From NCBI GenBank assembly GCA_964423865.1, contig CAYRGN010000022.1, forward strand, positions 1-56,463: a stretch of 56,463 bases of DNA, in the 5' to 3' direction. Of the stretch, positions 49,641 through 56,463 are shown piece after piece; the stretch's first letter is position 1; each line of letters begins with the position of its first letter. Made by a program: the position numbers and the translations under genes. This DNA comes from Leadbetterella sp964423865 (GTDB taxonomy: Bacteria; Bacteroidota; Bacteroidia; Cytophagales; Spirosomataceae). Below the pieces are notes generated by a model that was given only the letters and a program-made list of their open reading frames with translations, searched no databases and was not told where the DNA came from.

Positions 49641-50974
49641 TTCACCAGGCCCTGGCTGGCCAAGGTGTCGTACAAATCTTTCAATTTTATTTTCCCGGGC
49701 GCCCGCGCCGTTATTTCGTTATTGTCCAGCAGTACCGCCCCCAAACGCTGGTAGGAAGGGTGTTCCCGGATAATGTCGTAGTCGGGTATTTCCCTCACAA
49801 ATTCGTCGTACAGGCCGGCCAGTTTGCTTTCTGCCGCAAAGAGGTCGGTTTGCCCGGGGGCCGCTTTTCCTCCCGCTTTTTTCACTTTTCCTCCTCCTTC
49901 GGGGAAGAGTGTATCCACGCCTCTTCCCACGGTTCTGGTCCCGGCGGAGACAGGGTTAGCCGGTGGAGCTGCGGGAGGCGTCACGTCTTCAAATTTTGCG
50001 GCCACAATGGTCACCCGGATTTTGTCTTTCAGGCTGCGGTCTATGGCGTAGCCGTGCTTGAAAATCTGGGCCTGGGAGCGGATTTGGGTTTCCACGAAAT
50101 CCATGATTTTAGACTGATCAGACATTTTGATCTTGTACTCGGGCAGTTCGTCTGAATAGGCCATGGAAACTAGGATACGCTTGGCGCCGCGGATATTGCT
50201 GTTTTCCAGCAGGGGAGAACTCAGGGCGTTTTCAATGGCCTGGAAAGCCCGCTCGGGTCCGGAGGCCTCGGCGGTACCCATTACGGCGTGGCCGGCTTCG
50301 CCCAGCACCGTCTTCACATCGGCAAAGTCAAGGTTCATTACGCCGGGGCGGGTAATCAGCTCGGCGATGCTGCGCACACCGCCGGCCAGCACTTCGTCGG
50401 CCATTTTATAGGCGGTTTCGATATCCATATCCGCGAACATATCGGCCAGGCGGTCGTTTTTGATAATCAGTACGGTGTCGCAAAACTCTTTCAGTTTTTC
50501 TATCCCGTTCAGGGCCTGCTGGAGTTTGTGGGTGCCTTCGTGACGGAAAGGGTCGGTGACCACGCCAATGGTCAGGCGACCCAGTTCACGGGCTACGCGG
50601 GCTATTTCGGGCGCGGCGCCCGTGCCCGTTCCACCGCCCATACCGGCGGTAATAAATACCATTTCCGTCGGGGCGCCCAGCACCCCCCGTATGGCTTCCT
50701 CGCTTTCCAGGGCCGCGTCACGGCCCACCTCCCAGTGGGTACCCGCTCCCAGTCCTTTGGTGAGTTCCGCTCCCAGCTGAATCTTCACGATCTCGTCCGG
50801 AAGGTGGCCCAGCACCTGCTGATCGGTATTGCAGGCCACGAAGTCGACGTCGCGCATGCCCTGGTGGTACATGTTCAGCATGGCGTTGCATCCCGCGCCG
50901 CCCACGCCTATCACCTTGATAATTTTATCCAGGTTAGACTTCAGCTGGAGTTCGTAGTTAGGTTCGAATATCAT
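49637..50974 (-). CDS. ftsZ: Cell division protein FtsZ
   Basis: A tubulin-like GTPase that polymerises into the division ring. The 445-residue product has GVGGAGCNAM (23-32), the tubulin signature GGGTGTG (113-119) and the T7 catalytic loop NLDFADV (214-220). A Pro/Ala-rich linker (about 332-385) and a C-terminal EIPDYDIIREHPSYQR segment follow, which may take the role of the conserved FtsA/membrane-tether-binding peptide. It ends in a further helix (IKLKDLYDTL). It overlaps ftsA by 4 bp and is the last gene of the cluster. Confidence 0.97.
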   Translation of the reverse strand: MIFEPNYELQLKSNLDKIIKVIGVGGAGCNAMLNMYHQGMRDVDFVACNTDQQVLGHLPDEIVKIQLGAELTKGLGAGTHWEVGRDAALESEEAIRGVLGAPTEMVFITAGMGGGTGTGAAPEIARVARELGRLTIGVVTDPFRHEGTHKLQQALNGIEKLKEFCDTVLIIKNDRLADMFADMDIETAYKMADEVLAGGVRSIAELITRPGVMNLDFADVKTVLGEAGHAVMGTAEASGPERAFQAIENALSSPLLENSNIRGAKRILVSMAYSDELPEYKIKMSDQSKIMDFVETQIRSQAQIFKHGYAIDRSLKDKIRVTIVAAKFEDVTPPAAPPANPVSAGTRTVGRGVDTLFPEGGGKVKKAGGKAAPGQTDLFAAESKLAGLYDEFVREIPDYDIIREHPSYQRLGAVLLDNNEITARAPGKIKLKDLYDTLASQGLVN

Positions 50975-52377
50975 TTTGTATTTTGCATATTATAGCCATC
51001 ATTCAAATCGTTGGTGGGTTTCCGGAAAATACTTTTTCCTAAACCCGAAAACCAGCTTCCTTTTTCTTCCCGCTCCGTGTCCGGTTTAACCTCTTTGGGC
51101 TGAGGATGTTTGTTGACCACGGTATGGGGGGTCAGGATTCGGTTATCTGCCCGGCGGTCAAAAGGAAACGCGGGCGCCACAATAAGTCCCAGCAGGGTAG
51201 AGTACCGCGGGTTTTTCAGGTGTTCGAAGCCCGTAAAGTTAATGGCGGTGTTAAACAGGGTAGGGCGTACGATCACGTTTTTGCACACCTCGGAAAAAAG
51301 GGTGCTGATATTCCCGTAGAGCGAGGTACCCCCGGTGAGGATAATGCCGTTGAGCAGGTGGGCTTTATACCCCGAGCGGGTCAGTTCGGCACTCACCAGG
51401 GCAGCGATTTCCCTCAGGCGGAGTTCGGCCACGGTCATGGCGTTCCGGAGGTACACCTCTTTGGCCGGAAGCCCCAGTTTGCCTTCAATGATCACAATGG
51501 GCGACTCCTCGGTGACGGAGATACTGCCGCAGACTTTTTTCAACAGTTCGGCATCGTGGAAAGTGAGGTTAAAGGCTTTCTGAAGGTCGGCATTGATGCT
51601 GTTCCCGGCTACGGGAATCACCGACTGGTACCTCAGGCTGTTGCTGTGGTACACCGACACTTCCGTCATTTCTGATCCGATGTTGACAATCGCCACGCCG
51701 TCTCGCTTGGTTTCCGGTTCTTCCGAAGAATTGTTCAGAAGTGCACAGCTGTCTGCGATGGTATTGAGCAGGATATTTTCCACATCCAGGTAACCGGAAG
51801 AGCCTTTGGCGGGTACCTGGTTCACGCATTCCAGCAGGTGATCCAGGTTATCGGATTTGGTGGTGATAAAACTGAAATCTCCACTCAGGGTGTTGCCTAT
51901 TTTCCCTACAATCGTACTCAGAGCCTTGTCGTCTCCCACGTAAAAATCTTTGGGCAGGCTGTGAATCACCGTGTGGCCCGGAGGCACCTTGAACGAGCGA
52001 TTGGCGTCGTCAATCAGGCGGTTGACATCCTCCTGCTGAATCCGGTTCATGCCGCCTGAGGTTACCACTTTGGTGTGTTTGGAATGTGTGGTGAGTGACA
52101 GGTTGCTGATGTTAATGTTGACGGTATTCAGTTCAAATTCATAATCGGATTCCTGTTCGGCGATTTGTCTGGCCAGTTCGTCCAGTACAGCCCCGATATA
52201 CTCCGAAGTCATCTGGGCGTTCACAATATTTCCGAATTTCAGCACCTCGTCATTGGGGTCCACCCGCTTTTCGCTGAATCCTATCACCTTTATTTTTCTT
52301 TGCTGCTGCAAACCCACCACGGCGGCAATTTTTGAACTTCCTATTTCCAGTCCTATGAAACATTTCCCTTCCTCCAT
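50971..52377 (-). CDS. ftsA: Cell division protein FtsA
   Basis: An actin-like ATPase that tethers FtsZ filaments to the membrane and recruits later divisome proteins. The 468-residue product has GLEIGSSKIAAVVG (about 9-22), the second phosphate motif AIVNIGSEMTEVSVY and the adenosine motif GIILTGGTSLYGNI. The C-terminal SWFSGLGKSIFRK is a plausible amphipathic membrane-binding helix, followed by a short tail. It starts 45 bases after the ftsQ stop and is coupled to ftsZ. Confidence 0.95.
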   Translation of the reverse strand: MEEGKCFIGLEIGSSKIAAVVGLQQQRKIKVIGFSEKRVDPNDEVLKFGNIVNAQMTSEYIGAVLDELARQIAEQESDYEFELNTVNINISNLSLTTHSKHTKVVTSGGMNRIQQEDVNRLIDDANRSFKVPPGHTVIHSLPKDFYVGDDKALSTIVGKIGNTLSGDFSFITTKSDNLDHLLECVNQVPAKGSSGYLDVENILLNTIADSCALLNNSSEEPETKRDGVAIVNIGSEMTEVSVYHSNSLRYQSVIPVAGNSINADLQKAFNLTFHDAELLKKVCGSISVTEESPIVIIEGKLGLPAKEVYLRNAMTVAELRLREIAALVSAELTRSGYKAHLLNGIILTGGTSLYGNISTLFSEVCKNVIVRPTLFNTAINFTGFEHLKNPRYSTLLGLIVAPAFPFDRRADNRILTPHTVVNKHPQPKEVKPDTEREEKGSWFSGLGKSIFRKPTNDLNDGYNMQNTK

Positions 52378-52422
52378 TGTGAATTGTTGTTGATTAATTG
52401 ACGTAAACTTACTTAAAATTAA

Positions 52423-53178
52423 TTACTTGCATACGATCTGCCCATCATATTTAACACTTACGTGCTGAAAAGTACTCCATTGTTCCCGGGGTATTATTTT
52501 CTTATAGAAGACCATCAGTTTTTCCAGTTTGGTCTGAATCTTCTCGGGCCGGCCAAATTCAATGATATTTTTCCCCAGCAGGGGTTCCATTTTTACTTCC
52601 TTGTGTCGGTTTACATCCAGGCGGGTGATCTGGGCGTTCCAGAATTCATCGCCCGTGATGGTATTCACCAGCGTCAGGAGGTCGCGGTTCTGTTCGGAGC
52701 GCAGCCCCTTCTTGTCCCTGAAAAACTCCCCGCTCAACAGCAGTACGGTGGGGGTAAAGTTTGGGGAAACGGGGAAAAAGTGTCCTTCCCCGTCCATATA
52801 ACGGTCGGGGAAACGGCTGTTTCCCAGGATACGCGCTACCGGTGTAAAGACTTTTACATCGATATGCAGGTTTCCCTGCAGGTCGAAATAGGCCTGGCAG
52901 TCGCGGATAATCCCGCTGTTTTCTACCCGCCTTTCCAGCATTTTGAGGTCTACAGACACCACGGGTTGTCCCATCAGGGGTTCATTTCCCGCGTTGGTTA
53001 CCCATTTTTCCACATCTTCTTTTTTGACCAATAGTTGCTTCGCGTCTTCTTCAATCCGGATCATTAATCCCTGGCAGCGGCGTTCGGTGTCGCTCCGCGC
53101 GGAAGAAAAAACGAGGAACAGGGCCAGAGCCGCCAGGGAAACCCCGCCTACCGTGTTCAATATGGTCTTGATATTCAT
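52423..53178 (-). CDS. ftsQ: Cell division protein FtsQ/DivIB
   Basis: A bitopic divisome protein bridging cytoplasmic and periplasmic components. The 251-residue product has a short N-terminal tail, one membrane helix (about 9-26, TVGGVSLAALALFLVF) and a periplasmic POTRA/FtsQ region. VDLKMLERRVENSGIIRDCQAYFDLQGNLHIDVKVFTPVARI carries the family pattern. Sequence is divergent, as usual for FtsQ; the position next to ftsA supports the call. Upstream, a heptamer repeat separates it from the ATE-like gene. Confidence 0.88.
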   Translation of the reverse strand: MNIKTILNTVGGVSLAALALFLVFSSARSDTERRCQGLMIRIEEDAKQLLVKKEDVEKWVTNAGNEPLMGQPVVSVDLKMLERRVENSGIIRDCQAYFDLQGNLHIDVKVFTPVARILGNSRFPDRYMDGEGHFFPVSPNFTPTVLLLSGEFFRDKKGLRSEQNRDLLTLVNTITGDEFWNAQITRLDVNRHKEVKMEPLLGKNIIEFGRPEKIQTKLEKLMVFYKKIIPREQWSTFQHVSVKYDGQIVCK

Positions 53179-53195
53179 GTGTATAAAATTTTTGC

Positions 53196-53223
53196 TTTCA
53201 GCCTTCAGCTTTCAGCAGTCAGC
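53196..53223. repeat. TTTCAGC heptamer repeat inside the division cluster
   Basis: Four in-phase heptamers (TTTCAGC, CTTCAGC, TTTCAGC, AGTCAGC). The array contains the stop codon and the last codons of the ATE-like gene and ends 18 bases from ftsQ. Confidence 0.85.
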
Positions 53224-53993
53224 TGTTCCAGGTATTCGTTCGGATTTTCCAGTATCTTAAACCGGTCGCCTGCCTTGGGCTCCAGGTCGGTCTGGCACCA
53301 TTCTTTCAGGGTCTTCACGTCTTCGTTCCAGCGGGTGCCGTCCCAGAATTCCAGTCCTTTGTGGTCCCGGATTTTATAGAGCGCGGCGGGCTTGTACGCC
53401 GTACCTAGGTAGGCGTGGCGGCGGCCGTTATCTTTGGCCCAGCGAATCACCTTCCACATCATCCATTTGCCGAGGGAATGGCTGCGCATGTACTCGGTAT
53501 CGAAAAAAGCGAACCAATAGTGTACCATCTCTTCGTTCAGGGCGGCGAGTACATAACCCATGATCTTGTCGGCGGTTCTGAACTCGAAGAGATGGGTGCC
53601 GGTTTCGCGGGAAAGGATGTAGTTCCACCGTTCCAGGCTCATGTGATCCTCTCCAATCCGCTCGTTGATGTATCCTTCGCAGAAGCGGATAAATTCGGGG
53701 TCTTCCGTGTTAAATTCCGCTTTGGGCACCAGGTTCATGGTAATTTCCAGGGGTTCCACCATGCGATTTACCCGCCGGTTTTCGGAGGTGTCGTCGAATT
53801 TATCGAGGTTGACTCTCAGGCTTCGGGCGAAATAATACACCTCCTTTTCGAGTCCGGCGTTGCCGGTATACGGAAGAAACCCTTTCCGGTAGAGTTCAGT
53901 TACTTCTTCCTGCGACTCTTTGAGGGCGTACAGGGCGTAGTTAAACGTGTAGGTGGTGTAATCTACCGTGTTTTCGGAGAGGAAAAGTTTCAT
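53205..53993 (-). CDS. Arginyl/leucyl-tRNA-protein transferase (ATE/Bpt)-like GNAT-fold protein
   Basis: The 262-residue product resembles aminoacyl-tRNA-protein transferases that add Arg or Leu to protein N-termini. The N-terminal half has LYRKGFLPYTG...RSLRVNLDKF...NRRVNR (34-77), echoing the family's PLRV...RRV stretch. The C-terminal half has HSLGKWMMWKVIRWAKDNG and YLGTAYKP...LYKI (172-207), echoing SLG...YLGYYI...KMRYK. The family's N-terminal Cys cluster is missing. It starts in an ATGA overlap with the murG stop and occupies the slot where murC usually lies. Fem-type peptidoglycan aminoacyl transferases share the fold, so a cell-wall role is conceivable. Family placement is by recognition of motifs only. 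Confidence 0.6.
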   Translation of the reverse strand: MKLFLSENTVDYTTYTFNYALYALKESQEEVTELYRKGFLPYTGNAGLEKEVYYFARSLRVNLDKFDDTSENRRVNRMVEPLEITMNLVPKAEFNTEDPEFIRFCEGYINERIGEDHMSLERWNYILSRETGTHLFEFRTADKIMGYVLAALNEEMVHYWFAFFDTEYMRSHSLGKWMMWKVIRWAKDNGRRHAYLGTAYKPAALYKIRDHKGLEFWDGTRWNEDVKTLKEWCQTDLEPKAGDRFKILENPNEYLEQLTAES

Positions 53994-55078
53994 TTTTCTA
54001 CTAATTTAAAGAGCTCATTTACAATATCCCTGGCGGCATCGGGCCGGGCAAAGGCACGAATGGCCTTTTCCATCGCAGCGATTCTTTCCGGGTCGGCGAG
54101 GATCGATTTTACGGCCGGGGCCAGTTCTTCATTCACATGGGAGTCAGGTATCACCATCGCCGCGCCCTGGTGGCTGAGGCTTTCTGCATTTTTGGTCTGG
54201 TGGTCTTCGGCGGCGTGAGGGAAAGGCACCAGTATGGCGGCTTTCCCGGTCAGCGCGAGTTCAGAAACGGCCAGGGCGCCGGCGCGGGAAACCACGATAT
54301 CGGCGGCGGCGTAGGCCTGATCCATTTCGTAGATGAAATCCGACACATACACACCGGGGAGGTCGCGGGCGATCTGCCGGGCCTCGGGCAGGAAGGTTTT
54401 GCCCGTTTGCCAGATCACCTGAAGTCCGTTGCTTGTCAAGGCCGGCAGGGTGGCACCTATTGCTTTGTTGATGCTCAGGGCGCCCAGGCTTCCGCCGATC
54501 ACCAGCACGGCGGGGCGGTCGGCGCTGAGTCCGAAATGTGCTTTGGCCTCCGGCCGGCTCACGCCCGAAAGCAGCATGTTATTCCGTACGGGATTACCGG
54601 TAAATACGATTTTTTTCGGCGGGAAAAAGCGCTCCATACCGGGGTAGGCCACACAGATTGCAGACGCTTTCTGCGCCAGGAGTTTGTTGGTCACGCCCGC
54701 GTAGGAGTTTTGTTCCTGGAGCAGGGTTTTTACGCCCAGGAAACCCGCGATCCGGAGGGTAGGGCCGCTGGCGAACCCGCCTACGCCCACGGCTACATCA
54801 GGCCGGAACGACCGCACTACCCGGTAGCCTTTCCACATACTGCGGATGAGCTTCAACGGGAAAGTGAGGTTAGCCAGGAGGTTGGCACGGTGGAAGCCGG
54901 CAATGGGCAGGCCCACAATGGGGTAGCCTTCCCGCGGAATCTTCTCCATTTCCATTTTTCCCAGGGCGCCCACAAAGAGGATATCGGCATCCGGCCTGCG
55001 GCGTTTCAGCTCATTGGCTATGGCCACCGCCGGGTAGATGTGCCCTCCTGTTCCTCCTCCTGATATGATGACTTTCAT
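53990..55078 (-). CDS. murG: UDP-N-acetylglucosamine-N-acetylmuramyl-pentapeptide GlcNAc transferase
   Basis: It adds GlcNAc to lipid I to form lipid II on the inner face of the membrane. The 362-residue GT-B glycosyltransferase has GGGTGGHIYPA (7-17), VGVGGFASGP, QEQNSYAGVTNK, GGSLGALSINKAI and the donor-site segment PFPHAAEDHQTKNAESL. It lies 3 bases after the ftsW stop and overlaps the next gene by 4 bp, so it is coupled on both sides. Confidence 0.96.
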   Translation of the reverse strand: MKVIISGGGTGGHIYPAVAIANELKRRRPDADILFVGALGKMEMEKIPREGYPIVGLPIAGFHRANLLANLTFPLKLIRSMWKGYRVVRSFRPDVAVGVGGFASGPTLRIAGFLGVKTLLQEQNSYAGVTNKLLAQKASAICVAYPGMERFFPPKKIVFTGNPVRNNMLLSGVSRPEAKAHFGLSADRPAVLVIGGSLGALSINKAIGATLPALTSNGLQVIWQTGKTFLPEARQIARDLPGVYVSDFIYEMDQAYAAADIVVSRAGALAVSELALTGKAAILVPFPHAAEDHQTKNAESLSHQGAAMVIPDSHVNEELAPAVKSILADPERIAAMEKAIRAFARPDAARDIVNELFKLVEK

Positions 55079-55081
55079 GGT

Positions 55082-56248
55082 TTAAGCAGGTTTAGCGTGT
55101 TTACTTACACTTAACACGATACCCAGGGCAATGAAGGAAACCAGGGCGGAGGTACCTCCCCGGCTGATCAGGGGCAGGGTTTGCCCGGTGACCGGCCCGA
55201 GGCCTACATTCACCGCGATATGTGCGAACGCCTGGAATACCAGCAGGAGGGTCAGGCCCACGCAGAGCAACCCGCCGAACGCCCTTTCCGTATGGTTAAT
55301 GTTCACGATACCCCGGCCCAGCAGCCAGAGATAAAGGCCCAGTACGGCGAGGCCGCCCACCAGGCCATATTCTTCCACTACAATGGAATAGATATAGTCG
55401 GAATAGGCTTCCGGCAGCACGTTTTTCTGGGTGCTGTTGCCCGGTCCCACCCCCAGCAGGCCTCCTTTGGCAATGGCCACGTGCGCAAAGTTTTTCTGGT
55501 CGCTTTTTCCGCCCATATAACCGCCTACATATCCGTCTTTGTCAAGGTCTTTGCCGATGAATGCTTCCGTACGGTCAATCACGGTAGAAACGCGGCTGAT
55601 TTCTTTGCCTGTGGTGAGCCGGATCAGGAAGCCCGTGGCCAGTGCCAGGGAAACCACCCCGAGAATAACCAGGATAAGAAACCGGAGATAACGCCGGGGT
55701 ACCTTACCGATCCACATGATGATAAAGCAGGTAAAACCCAGGATGAGGGCGGCCGAGAAACTGGACAGAGAAATCAGGAATACAATGACCCCGCACCATG
55801 CAATGATTTCCAGGAGGTCATTCTTTTTGTATTCGATATGGATCTTGCTGGCCAGCATGGCGGCCAGGTTAACCACCAGGATCAGTTTCACGAAGTCGGC
55901 CGTCTGGAAAGAGAGGCCCAGTACATTGATCCACCGGCGCGCGTTACCTATGCTGACCCCAAACATGAGGGTATAAATCAGGAGGAAAGGGGAGAGGTAC
56001 AGCAAGATCTTGGCGATGTGCGCGTATTGGGCAATATCAATTTTATGCACAAAATAGGTGATCATAACGCCGATCACCAGGAAAAGAACGTGACGCATAA
56101 AGACGGCTTCGGTATTGCCGCCGGCCTGCCGGTAGGCGAGGGTGCTGATGCTGCTGTATACGGTTACTACGCTGATGAGCGATAGCAAACCCAATATCCA
56201 CCAGATCTGCTTGTCACCCTGCAGATGGTTTTTAAGTTTGTCAGTCAT
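55082..56248 (-). CDS. ftsW: Cell division SEDS protein FtsW
   Basis: A lipid II polymerase of the SEDS family that acts with FtsI at the septum. The 388-residue protein has about ten membrane helices, GNARRWINVLGLSFQ, the SEDS signature EAYSDYIYSIVVEEYGLVGG, and GQTLPLISRGGTSALVSF. RodA is the alternative, but the position directly before murG favours FtsW. It is the first gene of this transcription unit; a terminator for an upstream gene lies about 110 bases before it. Confidence 0.94.
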   Translation of the reverse strand: MTDKLKNHLQGDKQIWWILGLLSLISVVTVYSSISTLAYRQAGGNTEAVFMRHVLFLVIGVMITYFVHKIDIAQYAHIAKILLYLSPFLLIYTLMFGVSIGNARRWINVLGLSFQTADFVKLILVVNLAAMLASKIHIEYKKNDLLEIIAWCGVIVFLISLSSFSAALILGFTCFIIMWIGKVPRRYLRFLILVILGVVSLALATGFLIRLTTGKEISRVSTVIDRTEAFIGKDLDKDGYVGGYMGGKSDQKNFAHVAIAKGGLLGVGPGNSTQKNVLPEAYSDYIYSIVVEEYGLVGGLAVLGLYLWLLGRGIVNINHTERAFGGLLCVGLTLLLVFQAFAHIAVNVGLGPVTGQTLPLISRGGTSALVSFIALGIVLSVSKHAKPA

Positions 56249-56291
56249 AGATTCGGATCGTTTAGGAAAGCTGGAATTATCCGGTATGCAA

Positions 56292-56299
56292 CAAATTTA
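56292..56299 (-). promoter_or_regulatory. Putative -7 box for the ftsW-ftsZ cluster
   Basis: CAAATTTA on the plus strand reads TAAATTTG on the minus strand (TAnnTTTG), 43 bases upstream of ftsW; no clear -33 TTG. Confidence 0.45.
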
Positions 56300-56355
56300 A
56301 ACTTTTTGGGAGTACATAAAAAAGAAAGTAGGGATTAATATTTACCGTTAAAAAG

Positions 56356-56392
56356 AAAAAGGGGGAAAATCATCCGACTTTACCCCTTTTTT
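56356..56392 (-). terminator. Intrinsic terminator upstream of ftsW
   Basis: AAAAAGGGG and CCCCTTTTTT pair around an 18-base loop. Read on the minus strand it ends in CCCCCTTTTTC, so it probably terminates a gene lying to the right of the window and separates it from ftsW. Confidence 0.65.
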
Positions 56393-56394
56393 AT

Positions 56395-56457
56395 AATTAC
56401 GAATTGTCAATTACGAATTACGAATTACGAATTACGAATTACGAATTACGAATTGTC
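56395..56457. repeat. AATTACG heptamer repeat
   Basis: Nine in-phase heptamers: AATTACG, AATTGTC, six or more AATTACG, AATTGTC. It runs to the window edge and may continue. Confidence 0.9.
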
Positions 56458-56463
56458 CTTGCC

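Overview
The window reads as a chromosomal segment of a Bacteroidota bacterium, most likely of the Cytophagales; I cannot name the genus. The evidence is two SusC/SusD outer-membrane uptake pairs, a type IX secretion (T9SS) C-terminal sorting domain, promoters of the Bacteroidota type (TTG, about 20 bases, then TAnnTTTG), weak ribosome binding sites, a short class I ribonucleotide reductase, and a cytochrome b558-type succinate dehydrogenase. Nearly all genes look intact. No tRNA, rRNA, CRISPR array, insertion sequence or prophage was recognised.

Layout. 1-769: composite repeats with a 155-bp tandem duplication. 770-3445: nrdB-nrdA. 4016-10510: DNA maintenance genes (gyrB, a secreted Tudor-like protein, parB-parA, dnaG). 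10605-13157: an AAA ATPase-nuclease with a palindromic operator-like site, then terC. 13348-18004: first susCD pair. 18233-19905: recX and two secreted proteins of unknown role. 20107-26005: second susCD pair plus a third lipoprotein gene, on the opposite strand. 26324-29505: a DUF1800/DUF1501 export pair. 29678-31158: yebC-tpiA, followed by a candidate small RNA. 31386-35467: a small lipoprotein, an SDR enzyme lacking its catalytic lysine, recF and pdhA. 35747-39615: a TPR membrane protein, ribH, aspartate kinase and serS. 39765-40564: an AT-rich two-gene islet (nucleotidyltransferase-like protein plus a 59-residue protein). 40820-45924: sdhCAB, a structured RNA-like element and rseP. 46068-47390: an overlapping marR, beta-barrel and NUDIX cassette. 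47578-49640: a Ser/Arg-rich secreted protein and gpsA. 49637-56248: a division/cell-wall cluster transcribed ftsW, murG, ATE-like gene, ftsQ, ftsA, ftsZ.

How the genes work together. The window mixes housekeeping functions (dNTP synthesis, topology, priming, segregation, recombination, TCA/respiration, translation, division) with surface nutrient-uptake modules that lack nearby enzymes or regulators. In the division cluster, the place normally held by murC between murG and ftsQ is taken by a gene resembling arginyl/leucyl-tRNA-protein transferases.

The most striking non-coding feature is a set of degenerate tandem repeats in many intergenic gaps. Their sequences differ (AATTACG, GTCAACT, TAGCTAT, CTCCCTA, AGCTCAA, CATCTAA, TTTCAGC) but all share a 7-bp unit, like the short tandemly repeated repetitive sequences of heterocystous cyanobacteria. 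Several arrays start at or inside stop codons, and one supplies a promoter element. Two candidate structured RNAs (31260-31384 and 44370-44529) and three promoter-region operator-like sites are also reported.
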